Of a stretch of 26,861 nt of DNA, positions 1 through 7,156 are shown piece by piece. The stretch comes from a virus. The stretch spans positions 1-26,861 of the IMG/VR virus record IMGVR_UViG_3300024262_004585; one strand, given 5' to 3'. The translations under genes were made by a program, and so were the position numbers. Position 1 is the stretch's first letter. Each line of letters begins with the position of its first letter. A model generated the notes under the pieces. The model searched no databases, was not told the origin of the DNA, and was given only the letters and a program-made list of their open reading frames with translations.

Positions 1-4
1 AATC

Positions 5-1039
5 TTAATTATTTTTAATCTCAGTTAAAAGCAATTTAGCTTTAAGACCCGAATATGTATTTTTTAATATGAATTCGGGTCTTATTTTGTCTTTATTACC
101 GATTACACATATATCATTGAAGTCTTTAAACGGCTTTAACTCTTTTGGCCATATAAAAACCTTCTCGCCGCTATCTGCTAGAGATATACTCTTCAACAAT
201 GCAGCTCTATCACAGCGTTGATTATCTAGTACGTAAATCTTCTCATATAAATTAAGCTTATTGATTTGCTGCTTCTGTAATACAGTAAACATCTTATCAC
301 TTCTCTCTGTAATACCGCAAGTAGCTAAACCATTTTCAACAAAATAGCTATCAATCGGGCCCTCAAAGATAAAAACGTAATCTAAGTCGGGGTTAATATT
401 TTGCATACCATATAAGCTTCTCTCAGCGCCTACTTTACTAAGATATTTCGGTCTCTCGTATAAATCCTTCTTCATTAACCCTCGAGATTGATAGAATATA
501 ATATCTCCATTATCATCATAGAAGGGTAAGATGAGTCTATTTTTATGTACTGGATCTTTTAGCGATATATAAAACGTTTTCGGCTTATTAATACCTTTAT
601 CTAATTTACGCGTTTTAATTAAGTTTAAAGCTGCTATTACTGATGCATTGCCTTTGTAATAGTCTAATTGACTTATATCTGATAGATTAATACAATCATC
701 AGGTAAACTAGTATCTATTACCTTCCTTTCCTCTTTAACCTCTTCGATAGGTGATTGAGACTCTATATCGAGGTTTTTAATTTCGTTTATTAATAAATGA
801 AGAGGTTTATTAGTAATATCTAATATAAACCCTAACGTCTTTTTACTATAACCGCAATTATGACAATATGCTAAGTCTTTTTTTGGTATATAAAAGAATC
901 TCTTCTTCTTACCCCATGAAGAACCCTCTTTACATATAGGACAGCAGCCATTATATGAATGACTATATTTATTATACGATATCTTATATATATTTTCGTA
1001 TAATACTTGTATTGTATACTGTTCTGGTACGACTATCAC
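5..1039 (-). CDS. 61: DNA primase, T4 gp61-like
   Basis: Makes RNA primers for lagging-strand synthesis together with the gp41 helicase. The 344-aa product is close to the length of T4 gp61. It starts with a zinc ribbon (CPIC at 33-36, CHNC at 59-62) and carries a TOPRIM-type segment (FIFEGPIDSYF at about 224-234, glutamate 226) followed by an acidic VLDNQ motif at about 270-274. The start is GTG at 1037-1039; it is supported by a TATAAT box exactly 6 bases upstream and by the short N-terminal tail usual before the zinc ribbon. No Shine-Dalgarno sequence is visible. A perfect 12-bp inverted repeat lies inside its 3' end (43-84). Assignment by motifs and by neighbouring T4 core genes is firm. 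Confidence 0.9.
   Translation of the reverse strand: MIVVPEQYTIQVLYENIYKISYNKYSHSYNGCCPICKEGSSWGKKKRFFYIPKKDLAYCHNCGYSKKTLGFILDITNKPLHLLINEIKNLDIESQSPIEEVKEERKVIDTSLPDDCINLSDISQLDYYKGNASVIAALNLIKTRKLDKGINKPKTFYISLKDPVHKNRLILPFYDDNGDIIFYQSRGLMKKDLYERPKYLSKVGAERSLYGMQNINPDLDYVFIFEGPIDSYFVENGLATCGITERSDKMFTVLQKQQINKLNLYEKIYVLDNQRCDRAALLKSISLADSGEKVFIWPKELKPFKDFNDICVIGNKDKIRPEFILKNTYSGLKAKLLLTEIKNN
43..84. repeat. perfect 12-bp inverted repeat inside the primase 3' end
   Basis: Arms TAAGACCCGAAT (43-54) and ATTCGGGTCTTA (73-84) are exact reverse complements around an 18-base AT-rich loop. Read on the plus strand the stem is followed by TTTTG and further T-rich sequence, so it resembles a terminator for plus-strand (antisense) transcription. 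On the minus strand no T-run follows. It lies within coding sequence, so codon constraint must be considered. Confidence 0.6.
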
Positions 1040-1073
1040 ACACTAATTATAGTATATTAATAGCAGTAATCCA
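1040..1073 (-). promoter_or_regulatory. sigma70-like promoter of primase gene, TATAAT 6 bases before GTG
   Basis: TATAAT at 1046-1051, 16-bp spacer, TGGATT at 1068-1073 (5 of 6 matches to the TTGATT used elsewhere here). Six bases separate TATAAT from the GTG start, so +1 would fall on the start codon. Confidence 0.6.
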
Positions 1074-1079
1074 TTAATA

Positions 1080-1328
1080 TTAACCTCTACTTTGAGTCGT
1101 AACACTTCTACCAATAACACCTTTATAATCAGCGATTAATTCACCAGTTTTGGCGTCTTTAACTGAGACTAACCCCTTTTTTATAATATGACCGGTTACA
1201 GGGTCGGAGAAGACTGCTTGCTCGTATGTCTTACCGTCTGCGTTATATGTATTAAATGTAGGTCGAGATGTTTCACCGGTATAAGGTGATCTAATTTGCT
1301 GAGGATTGACGAAGTCGTTTTGGTTCAT
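1080..1328 (-). CDS. hypothetical protein, 82 aa
   Basis: I do not recognise this protein. It is 82 residues, hydrophilic, without cysteines, signal peptide or membrane segment, and opens with an Asn/Gln/Pro-rich stretch followed by SPYTGE and a charged C-terminal half. The ATG at 1326-1328 lies 8 bases after the RNase H stop (1337), so the two are probably co-transcribed and the gene sits between RNase H and primase in the replication cluster. No clear Shine-Dalgarno sequence precedes it. It is kept as real because it fills the gap between two core genes in the same orientation. Confidence 0.7.
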   Translation of the reverse strand: MNQNDFVNPQQIRSPYTGETSRPTFNTYNADGKTYEQAVFSDPVTGHIIKKGLVSVKDAKTGELIADYKGVIGRSVTTQSRG

Positions 1329-1336
1329 ACAAATAT

Positions 1337-2191
1337 TTAAGCTAGTAATTCTAATAATCTATTACTTTGGAAGAATGTAGAGTACCAGCCAATATCATTT
1401 TTAATGATATTTTTAAAGTTCAATTCTTCAACTTTTGCCTTAAACAAATGCCAGTCTGTATTAAAAGAGCAGGTCTCCAATTGAGCTCTTACATAATCTG
1501 CTTCATTTCCACTATTTACCAGTGTTACTAGTTTTATATTTCTATCGAATATTGCTCTTTCTTCTTCGGTAAAGTCTACTTGGTTATTGAAGTACTTTTC
1601 AATCCTTTTCTTACCAAATCCTTTAATACCTGGTATATTATCACTCTTATCTCCAATTATGGCCTTTACTTTTACAAACTGTTCTTTATTATATTTTAGT
1701 TTTTCTTCAAAGTTACTTAAATTAATTTCAAGCTTGCGGATACCATCATATATAACAGTCTTATTAGTAATTAGCTGGCATAAATCCCTATCCACTGTAA
1801 TAATTATATGTCTATCGTAGGGTATAATATTGTCGATAATAGCTATGACATCATCTGCCTCATATTCTCGGGGAAATATTGACGGTATACCCATCATTTG
1901 TAATAATTCTTTAATTAATGCATTTTTTGTATGTACTACCTTAGTCTTCTCCCTATCACGGGTACCCTTGTATTCAGGTAGTAGTTCTAAACGCTTATTA
2001 GGTGTATACTCAATTTTTTCATCCCACACACAGTATACTTTATCAGGACCGTACATATCGACATAGTTCTTCACACTATTTAGAAACATGTATACATGTA
2101 AATACTCAGTGTGATAAGGCAAATTATTTGCCACGTAATACACTCGATGCACGAGGTTATTCCCATCTATAGAAAGTATACGATTACCCAT
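1337..2191 (-). CDS. rnh: T4 RNase H-like 5'-3' exonuclease (FEN family)
   Basis: Removes RNA primers and flap DNA during lagging-strand maturation. The 284-aa protein has the FEN/T4 RNase H order of acidic metal-binding motifs: SIDGNNLVHR near the N-terminus, YEADDVIAII at about 110, TVDRDLCQL at about 132, and GDKSDNIPGIKGFGKK at about 180, which is the second metal site plus the helix-hairpin DNA-binding segment. T4 RNase H has 305 residues, so the length is normal. The ATG at 2189-2191 has tandem TATAAT boxes just upstream. It is followed by the 82-aa unknown and primase, all same strand. Family assignment is firm. Confidence 0.9.
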   Translation of the reverse strand: MGNRILSIDGNNLVHRVYYVANNLPYHTEYLHVYMFLNSVKNYVDMYGPDKVYCVWDEKIEYTPNKRLELLPEYKGTRDREKTKVVHTKNALIKELLQMMGIPSIFPREYEADDVIAIIDNIIPYDRHIIITVDRDLCQLITNKTVIYDGIRKLEINLSNFEEKLKYNKEQFVKVKAIIGDKSDNIPGIKGFGKKRIEKYFNNQVDFTEEERAIFDRNIKLVTLVNSGNEADYVRAQLETCSFNTDWHLFKAKVEELNFKNIIKNDIGWYSTFFQSNRLLELLA

Positions 2192-2225
2192 ACAATATTA
2201 TATTATAGTTCCGTATAAAAACCAA
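2192..2225 (-). promoter_or_regulatory. candidate promoter of RNase H gene, tandem TATAAT
   Basis: Two overlapping TATAAT hexamers (2202-2207 and 2197-2202). The proximal one is 5 bases from ATG and 17 bp from TTGGTT (2220-2225), a weaker -35 than in the other promoters here. Confidence 0.45.
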
Positions 2226-2289
2226 CTATAATAAACGTAACAATATACAGTGAGTATGTAATAAGAATTGTAAGTTAATTTTAAACTTC

Positions 2290-2547
2290 TTATGCTTTTT
2301 CATTCTTTTTATATTGATTTATAATAACTTTTAATACATGCCTCGGGGTATTTTCAACAAATTTTACTAGCTCGGTTGTTATGCCTCTGTCGAAGTCTAT
2401 CTGTTTAATTCTTAACGTCTTCATATCAGGTAGAGCTAGAAAATTATATCTTTGTTCCTTCTTATCTTGCATAACATATACAATCATTTGTCCGGCGTAA
2501 TCGCCATGATGAATCGCATATATATTACCTTGTTTTATTTTATGCAT
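2290..2547 (-). CDS. hypothetical protein, 85 aa, last gene of the rml unit
   Basis: I do not recognise this protein. It has 85 residues with alternating hydrophobic segments (IYAIHHGDYAGQMIVYVM, then YNFLALPD) suggesting a small beta-rich domain, followed by a basic amphipathic C-terminal helix ending in Lys-rich residues. The ATG at 2545-2547 overlaps the rmlB stop by 8 bp, so it is translated from the rmlDAB message, but nothing in the protein points to sugar metabolism. A 98-base spacer separates it from RNase H; in that spacer I see the RNase H promoter but no convincing terminator. Confidence 0.7.
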   Translation of the reverse strand: MHKIKQGNIYAIHHGDYAGQMIVYVMQDKKEQRYNFLALPDMKTLRIKQIDFDRGITTELVKFVENTPRHVLKVIINQYKKNEKA

Positions 2548-3499
2548 AAATTTTAACTAATTCTTTTAATTGATTGTCGAAATCCGTATATAGAGGCTCA
2601 TATAATAATTCTTCTTGTATTTTACTACAATCAATACTATAACGGAAATCATGTCCTAATCGATCTTCAACAAATATTGCGTTTTTATCTAAATCCTTAC
2701 CCATAATAGTACAGATTTTATCAACTAATTCAATATTAGTTAATTCTACACCAGATCCGATATTATATATCTCATTTTTACCTTTCGTAGCGACTGCCCA
2801 TACAGCTAAATTATGATCATGTACATGTACCCACTCGCGTATATTAAGACCTTCGCCGTAAATTGGTACTTTCTTACCTTCGCTAAGCGATTTTATAATA
2901 GTCGGTATGAATTTCTCACTATGCTGATTAGGACCATAATTGTTACAGCATCTAGTAATACTAATATTACAATCGAAGGTATTAATATATGCCATACACA
3001 AGAGATCGCTTGATGCCTTACTCGCAGCGTAGGGAGAACGAGGGTTAATTGGGGTCGACTCTAAGAATGAAGGGTCGTTAAAACCCAAATGTCCGTATAC
3101 TTCATCAGTGCTAATATGTACCATTTTTCCATATTTTGCTTTACGGAAACATTCAAGTAAATTTTGCGTACCTACAACGTTTGACTGTATAAAAATAGAT
3201 GGATCTTTAATACTATTATCTACATGAGATTCAGCAGCAAAATGGAATATATAATCAAATTTATCTTCTGTTTTAAATAGCATATCTAGCTTTTTATTGC
3301 ATACTAAATCAAATACATATTCTTTATCGCATAGACTTTCTACATATTTTTTATTTGAAGCATACCCGTTTTTATCTAAACATACAATACGATATTGAGG
3401 AAAATTATCTCTCAAAAACCGTATAAAATTGCCACCTATAAAGCCGTATCCACCTGTTACTAAAATATTCTTACTACTAATTTTACTGCTTATTTTCAT
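2540..3499 (-). CDS. rmlB: dTDP-glucose 4,6-dehydratase
   Basis: Converts dTDP-glucose to dTDP-4-keto-6-deoxyglucose with bound NAD+ (SDR family). It has the Rossmann motif TGGYGFIGG near residue 15, the STDEVYG segment carrying the catalytic Thr-Asp-Glu, and the YAASK active site (Tyr and Lys). The 319-aa length is slightly short for RmlB (about 350). I chose ATG at 3497-3499; a TTG two codons upstream is possible. The start overlaps the rmlA stop by 17 bp. It follows rmlD and rmlA in one unit, so the three enzymes act in sequence from glucose-1-phosphate. Assignment to RmlB is strong; another NDP-sugar 4,6-dehydratase specificity cannot be excluded. Confidence 0.9.
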   Translation of the reverse strand: MKISSKISSKNILVTGGYGFIGGNFIRFLRDNFPQYRIVCLDKNGYASNKKYVESLCDKEYVFDLVCNKKLDMLFKTEDKFDYIFHFAAESHVDNSIKDPSIFIQSNVVGTQNLLECFRKAKYGKMVHISTDEVYGHLGFNDPSFLESTPINPRSPYAASKASSDLLCMAYINTFDCNISITRCCNNYGPNQHSEKFIPTIIKSLSEGKKVPIYGEGLNIREWVHVHDHNLAVWAVATKGKNEIYNIGSGVELTNIELVDKICTIMGKDLDKNAIFVEDRLGHDFRYSIDCSKIQEELLYEPLYTDFDNQLKELVKIYA

Positions 3500-4244
3500 A
3501 TCCAATTTTATTATTTGTTCTCGTTTGTATAGCTTTTACAAAATTACCAGCATCGAGTAAATCGTCGATTGTACCGCAATCAAACCATGCAGCTCCTTTA
3601 TCTAATTTATAAATGCTAATGTTTTTTTCTTTTATATACTGCTTAATTACATCCACGATTTCATATTCCCCCCGCATGCTCTTTTTACAATTTTTGGCTT
3701 TTTCGACGACTGTACTATCAAAAAAGTATAAACCTGGTATAGCATAATTACTAGGAGCGTTCATAGGTTTTTCTACTACATCAATTAATGCACCATCTTC
3801 ATCAAAAGCAGCAACTCCATATGCATTTGGATTATTTACTTCATACCCAAATATAATATTTTCACCTGGTAGTATATTAGCAAGATCATCATTTAATGTA
3901 TCGCTATAAAAAATATTATCACCCAAAGCTAATACAACTGAATGTCCCATAATATAATCTTCAGCTAAAATAAATGCTTGGGCTAAACCGTTAGGTTCCA
4001 TCTGCATTATAATACTATACTTAACTGGTAAATTAAGCTTACTAATTAACCCCTGAAAATTATAATACTGATCAGGTTTGATAATAAAAATAATTTCATC
4101 TACACCAGCATCTAATACCGTTTGTATTGGGTATAGTAGTAGCGGTTTATCATATACCGGTAATACTTGTTTTGAGATACTGTGAGTTAATGGAAATAAA
4201 CGCGTACCGTTACCACCAGCTAAAATTATACCTTTTCTTGCCAT
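3483..4244 (-). CDS. rmlA: glucose-1-phosphate thymidylyltransferase
   Basis: Makes dTDP-glucose from dTTP and glucose-1-phosphate, the first step of the dTDP-6-deoxyhexose pathway. The nucleotidyltransferase signature GGNGTRLFPLT is at residues 8-18, followed by KQVLPVYDKP, the metal-site region LALGDNIF, VVEKP and GLYFFD. The ATG at 4242-4244 lies one base after the rmlD stop and is preceded by an AAAGAAA ribosome site; an open frame extends 23 codons upstream into rmlD, but the family starts at this ATG. At 253 residues it lacks roughly the last 40 residues of the usual 290-aa RmlA, ending just after the region that follows the second sugar-binding segment. Function is clear; the effect of the short C-terminus is unknown. 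Confidence 0.9.
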   Translation of the reverse strand: MARKGIILAGGNGTRLFPLTHSISKQVLPVYDKPLLLYPIQTVLDAGVDEIIFIIKPDQYYNFQGLISKLNLPVKYSIIMQMEPNGLAQAFILAEDYIMGHSVVLALGDNIFYSDTLNDDLANILPGENIIFGYEVNNPNAYGVAAFDEDGALIDVVEKPMNAPSNYAIPGLYFFDSTVVEKAKNCKKSMRGEYEIVDVIKQYIKEKNISIYKLDKGAAWFDCGTIDDLLDAGNFVKAIQTRTNNKIGYENKQ

Positions 4245-4245
4245 A

Positions 4246-5103
4246 TTATTTTCTTTGTAATACCGAGCAATTGAGACGAATATAATATTCTTCATCCCCG
4301 AAATCAAAGTCAAAATCTCTCTTTGCTTTATTATTGTCTAATACGCAATTACTTCTATTTGCTTTAATAGGTAAATCTTCATATGGTACAAACTTCCAAT
4401 TATCATTCTGCAAACCATACTCTGCCATAATCTCTGTAACCTCTCTTGTTGTAAGAGTCTTATTATGTACTGCGTTGTATATACCTGGTTTAAAATTCTC
4501 TACTACTACTTCAATAAACTGGCATAATCTAACTACATCAGTTTTACTATTCTTATAGTCAATAATATTATCATATTTGTTTAATTTAGTAAGTAAATTT
4601 TTATGATCAGCATTACTAGTAACCGGCATTCTAATACGAATTGTATTAGTAAAGTTATTATCTAGCGTTAACTCACATGCATGCTTTGTCTTACTATAAA
4701 AGCTTGACTCGCTGTTATACATACCAAAATTCGGTTCATCTTCTTCTGTATAGTCTTTATCATAACCGGTATAAATACAACCAGAACTTACATTGATAAA
4801 TTTAACACCTGTTGCTTTGCAAACACTTTCAATCGTTTTTGGTAACTTAACATTTAAGTCAAAGCATTCAGCTTTTCTTAACTCACATTCATCTACATTA
4901 GGACTACCAGTAAAACCAGCTGTATTAATAATAACGTCGTATCCTACACCAGCTACTTGATTTACAATTTTATTGTATAAGATGTTATCATCTGAATAAT
5001 CTAACTCTTCACGAGAGTAACAATCGACTGAATGATCAGAACCGTTAAGATATTTAACAAGATATTCAGATATAAAGCCTTTACCCAATATTAATAATTT
5101 CAT
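4246..5103 (-). CDS. rmlD: RmlD-like NAD(P)-dependent dTDP-4-keto-sugar reductase
   Basis: Predicted SDR reductase acting on the 4-keto sugar made by RmlB. The 285-aa protein begins with a nucleotide-binding strand-turn (LLILGKGFISEYL), has NVSSGCIY (serine of the catalytic triad) and the Tyr-x3-Lys pair in YSKTK at about 136-140, and matches the RmlD length of about 290-300 residues. It is the promoter-proximal gene of the rmlD-rmlA-rmlB unit. No rmlC (3,5-epimerase) is in the unit or elsewhere in the window, so it may reduce the keto sugar directly, giving a D-sugar such as dTDP-fucose, rather than complete dTDP-L-rhamnose. The fold is well supported; the exact product is not. Confidence 0.75.
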   Translation of the reverse strand: MKLLILGKGFISEYLVKYLNGSDHSVDCYSREELDYSDDNILYNKIVNQVAGVGYDVIINTAGFTGSPNVDECELRKAECFDLNVKLPKTIESVCKATGVKFINVSSGCIYTGYDKDYTEEDEPNFGMYNSESSFYSKTKHACELTLDNNFTNTIRIRMPVTSNADHKNLLTKLNKYDNIIDYKNSKTDVVRLCQFIEVVVENFKPGIYNAVHNKTLTTREVTEIMAEYGLQNDNWKFVPYEDLPIKANRSNCVLDNNKAKRDFDFDFGDEEYYIRLNCSVLQRK

Positions 5104-5137
5104 ACATATATTATATCATATAATATACGAAAATCAA
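5104..5137 (-). promoter_or_regulatory. sigma70-like promoter of rmlDAB unit, TATAAT 6 bases before ATG
   Basis: TTGATT at 5132-5137, 16-bp spacer, TATAAT at 5110-5115, then exactly 6 bases to the rmlD ATG (5101-5103). +1 is predicted on the start codon; no Shine-Dalgarno sequence is visible. Confidence 0.7.
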
Positions 5138-5529
5138 TGCTGGTTTTTCATTGAAGACATAAAATACTGCTGCATATAATGTGATAACGCATCAGCTTCC
5201 ATATCTGTCTTAGCATAAAATATCGGTGCTATCGCATTATCATTAAGATCGTATCCCATAATAATAAAACTCTTCATAAACTCCGAGCAAGTCGAAGTCA
5301 TCGCTTCAATAGTTTCTTCATCCTTTTTAATACTGCTACTCTCAGTTATAATTGTCCGTAGAGCTTCTCTGATAACATTTTGTATATCAGTATTAGTTGT
5401 ATTAGTTATATCTACTGCAGAAAGAGAGATAGACTCAATTTTTACCTTTTTAGGTATACCTCTCTTTTTTGGAGTGCTATCATCCATATACTTACTTAAT
5501 CTTACCAAATGGATTTTTTGATGCGTCAT
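5134..5529 (-). CDS. hypothetical protein, 131 aa
   Basis: I do not recognise this protein. It has a basic N-terminus rich in Lys/Arg/Pro (about residues 1-30), a Thr-rich linker, then an alpha-helical region and a C-terminal part with IFYAKTDMEADALSHYM. No membrane segment or metal motif. I chose ATG at 5527-5529 because it is preceded by AAGGGAG at good spacing, one of the clearest Shine-Dalgarno sequences in the window; this makes a 38-bp out-of-frame overlap with the upstream 121-aa gene. A later ATG at 5485-5487 would remove the overlap. It is the last gene downstream of the sliding clamp. Confidence 0.7.
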   Translation of the reverse strand: MTHQKIHLVRLSKYMDDSTPKKRGIPKKVKIESISLSAVDITNTTNTDIQNVIREALRTIITESSSIKKDEETIEAMTSTCSEFMKSFIIMGYDLNDNAIAPIFYAKTDMEADALSHYMQQYFMSSMKNQH

Positions 5530-5857
5530 TATTAACTCCCTTTTCAATGAGAGTAGTAACTATGGATTCGATGCTATCGGTTTTATGGAAAAATCCACGA
5601 TTAAAATTATTACCACCATCATCAAATTCAAATAAAACTTCATTTAAATTATCCTTATTATGATGACATGTAAGATATACAGATGAACCACCTGGATCAA
5701 TTAACACTGTCCATCGTCTGGGGTCTATATTACTATAGGCATTAAACATTTTAAAAACAACGAAGCCGTTATCCTTTAATCTTTTTATAGTATATCCAGC
5801 TGTCTTAACTTTATTGCTAATCCGCTTGACCTTTAACTTACCCTCTTGGTTTAACAT
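5492..5857 (-). CDS. hypothetical protein, 121 aa, next to sliding clamp
   Basis: I do not recognise this protein. It has a strongly basic N-terminal region (residues 8-27) and then alternating beta-type segments (FVVFKMFNAY, WTVLIDPGGSSVYLTC, NEVLFEFDDGG) and a C-terminal helix with IVTTLIEKG. The ATG at 5855-5857 is only 3 bases after the clamp stop, so it is co-transcribed and possibly translationally coupled with gene 45. In T4 the clamp is followed by regA, a translational repressor of similar length (122 aa), but I see no convincing RegA similarity, so I do not call it RegA. Confidence 0.7.
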   Translation of the reverse strand: MLNQEGKLKVKRISNKVKTAGYTIKRLKDNGFVVFKMFNAYSNIDPRRWTVLIDPGGSSVYLTCHHNKDNLNEVLFEFDDGGNNFNRGFFHKTDSIESIVTTLIEKGVNNDASKNPFGKIK

Positions 5858-5860
5858 ATA

Positions 5861-6604
5861 CTAATTAATTAGGGCTGATACTATATAAATCAATGATACA
5901 TTACCCTTTTTTATATTACAAGTAATTATTCCCATGTCTTGATTAATTTTAAACTCAACTTCTCTACTACCACTAAAGCTTAGTAGTCTAAACGATTCAA
6001 AATTTAATGCAAGTGGTTTCGTTAATGGATCTCCCTCATACTCTTTACTTAACACACATACAAAATTGTCGGTATTATGCCGGCTCTTATCTCCTAACTC
6101 TCCAGAAATATTGCCGTCGTCTTCAAATATATACAACTTCGAAGTCTCGGTAGTAAAAGAACTACCTTTATATAGCATATTTAAGTTAGCTTCGGTAACA
6201 TTAAATGCCGTCTTAAACTCAAGCTTATAAATTTTATTAACATTAATATTAGGTAGTTTAATAATATTATCATCTAAAATATGATATCTAAACTTATAAC
6301 CATCTTTACTATATGATATATTATTACTCTTAATATCAATATTAATTTCAGTTGCTGGTATAATCTCTAAAACTCTAACTAGTTTTTTAATATCTGGTAT
6401 ATTAAGAGTAATACATTCCCCATCACCTATATCAATTTCACATTCTAGATCTGCCTTGCAAACAATAGTCGCATCAGCTGATGCAATTATACATGATATG
6501 TTATTACTAGTAACTTTAAGTACACACATATCATTTAAGTTTGATACTGGTCCAAGAAAGCTGCTAATAAAATCCTTCTTATTTTTTATTTTTAATGTGG
6601 TCAT
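5861..6604 (-). CDS. 45: sliding clamp, T4 gp45-like
   Basis: Trimeric ring that tethers polymerase to DNA and, in T4, also activates late transcription through gp33 and gp55. The 247-aa protein (T4 gp45 has 228) shows the clamp pattern of repeated beta-alpha-beta units: an N-terminal helix region, VLKVTSNNISCIIASADATIV as strand pair, a second domain starting near FKTAFNVTEANL, and a C-terminal beta strand. No enzymatic motif is expected. Neighbours gp32 and gp59 support the call. The gene has its own extended -10 promoter. The clamp loader genes 44 and 62, adjacent in T4, are absent here and must be elsewhere in the genome if present. Confidence 0.8.
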   Translation of the reverse strand: MTTLKIKNKKDFISSFLGPVSNLNDMCVLKVTSNNISCIIASADATIVCKADLECEIDIGDGECITLNIPDIKKLVRVLEIIPATEINIDIKSNNISYSKDGYKFRYHILDDNIIKLPNINVNKIYKLEFKTAFNVTEANLNMLYKGSSFTTETSKLYIFEDDGNISGELGDKSRHNTDNFVCVLSKEYEGDPLTKPLALNFESFRLLSFSGSREVEFKINQDMGIITCNIKKGNVSLIYIVSALIN

Positions 6605-6624
6605 ATATACTCTGTATTATACCA
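6605..6624 (-). promoter_or_regulatory. extended -10 promoter before the sliding clamp gene
   Basis: TGGTATAAT (TG-n-TATAAT, 6616-6624), 11 bases before the ATG at 6602-6604. No good -35 at 16-17 bp, in keeping with an extended -10 element. An AGAG ribosome-site candidate lies between box and ATG. Confidence 0.5.
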
Positions 6625-6654
6625 GGTTTCCTTGTTATAATTAACTGACTATTA

Positions 6655-7140
6655 TCAGTTTGCTGATTTTTTTTTTTGAGGTTGCGAGCATTCAATTTGT
6701 TCTGCGATTTTATCAACTTTATGGTGCAACCTATCTAACCTTGTTAGTATTTTATTAACTAAAGCAAATAATTCTGCCTTCTCATCTATGTCAAAGTTAA
6801 ATGATAATTGATTATATTCCACTACATTCATAAGAGCCGTTGCTGCATCAACTGGTATAGATGCAGCAACGGTTACTGGTATAGAAGCAGCCGAACTTAC
6901 CGGTATGGCGGGTATGATTTCTTCGCGTGTTGTATGAACTAACTTTTCAATATGCTGTCTTATTTCATTACTTTTATTATTACTGAGAGTAGAAGATGCT
7001 CCGATAACATTACTGTCTAGTTTTTTAGTCTCCCCGTAGATATTACCCATAAAGTTAATTAAAACATCACGCTCTTCTTCTGTTGTTAATACTCTTTCAA
7101 AACTAGTGGGCTGTTGCGGTGAGCTCTCTATATTTTCCAT
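6655..7140 (-). CDS. hypothetical protein with AASIPV repeats, 161 aa
   Basis: I do not recognise this protein. An acidic N-terminal helical region (residues 15-75) is followed by a low-complexity hinge with 8-residue near repeats ending in IPV (about residues 77-101, SSAASIPV then TVAASIPV), then a C-terminal amphipathic helix or short coiled coil (LVNKILTRLDRLHHKVDKIAEQI) and a Lys-rich tail. The layout suggests two helical parts joined by a flexible Ala/Pro linker. It follows gene 32 by 16 bases and probably shares its promoter. It ends with three consecutive in-frame stop codons, TGA TAA TAG (6649-6657). Confidence 0.7.
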   Translation of the reverse strand: MENIESSPQQPTSFERVLTTEEERDVLINFMGNIYGETKKLDSNVIGASSTLSNNKSNEIRQHIEKLVHTTREEIIPAIPVSSAASIPVTVAASIPVDAATALMNVVEYNQLSFNFDIDEKAELFALVNKILTRLDRLHHKVDKIAEQIECSQPQKKKSAN

Positions 7141-7156
7141 AATTATTTTTTTTAAA

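Noticed and set aside
1587-2066. Plus-strand open frames opposite RNase H (and similar ones opposite rmlD, clamp, gp32, gp46 and others)
   Set aside because: They are antisense shadows of well-supported genes, with unlikely composition and no promoter or ribosome site.
4245-4313. N-terminal extension of RmlA by 23 codons
   Set aside because: It would overlap the rmlD C-terminus; the family begins at the ATG at 4244, which has its own AAAGAAA site.
5492-5857. RegA-like translational repressor downstream of the clamp gene
   Set aside because: Length fits (121 vs 122 aa), but the residues do not follow the RegA pattern and clamp-loader genes 44/62 are absent; kept as unknown.
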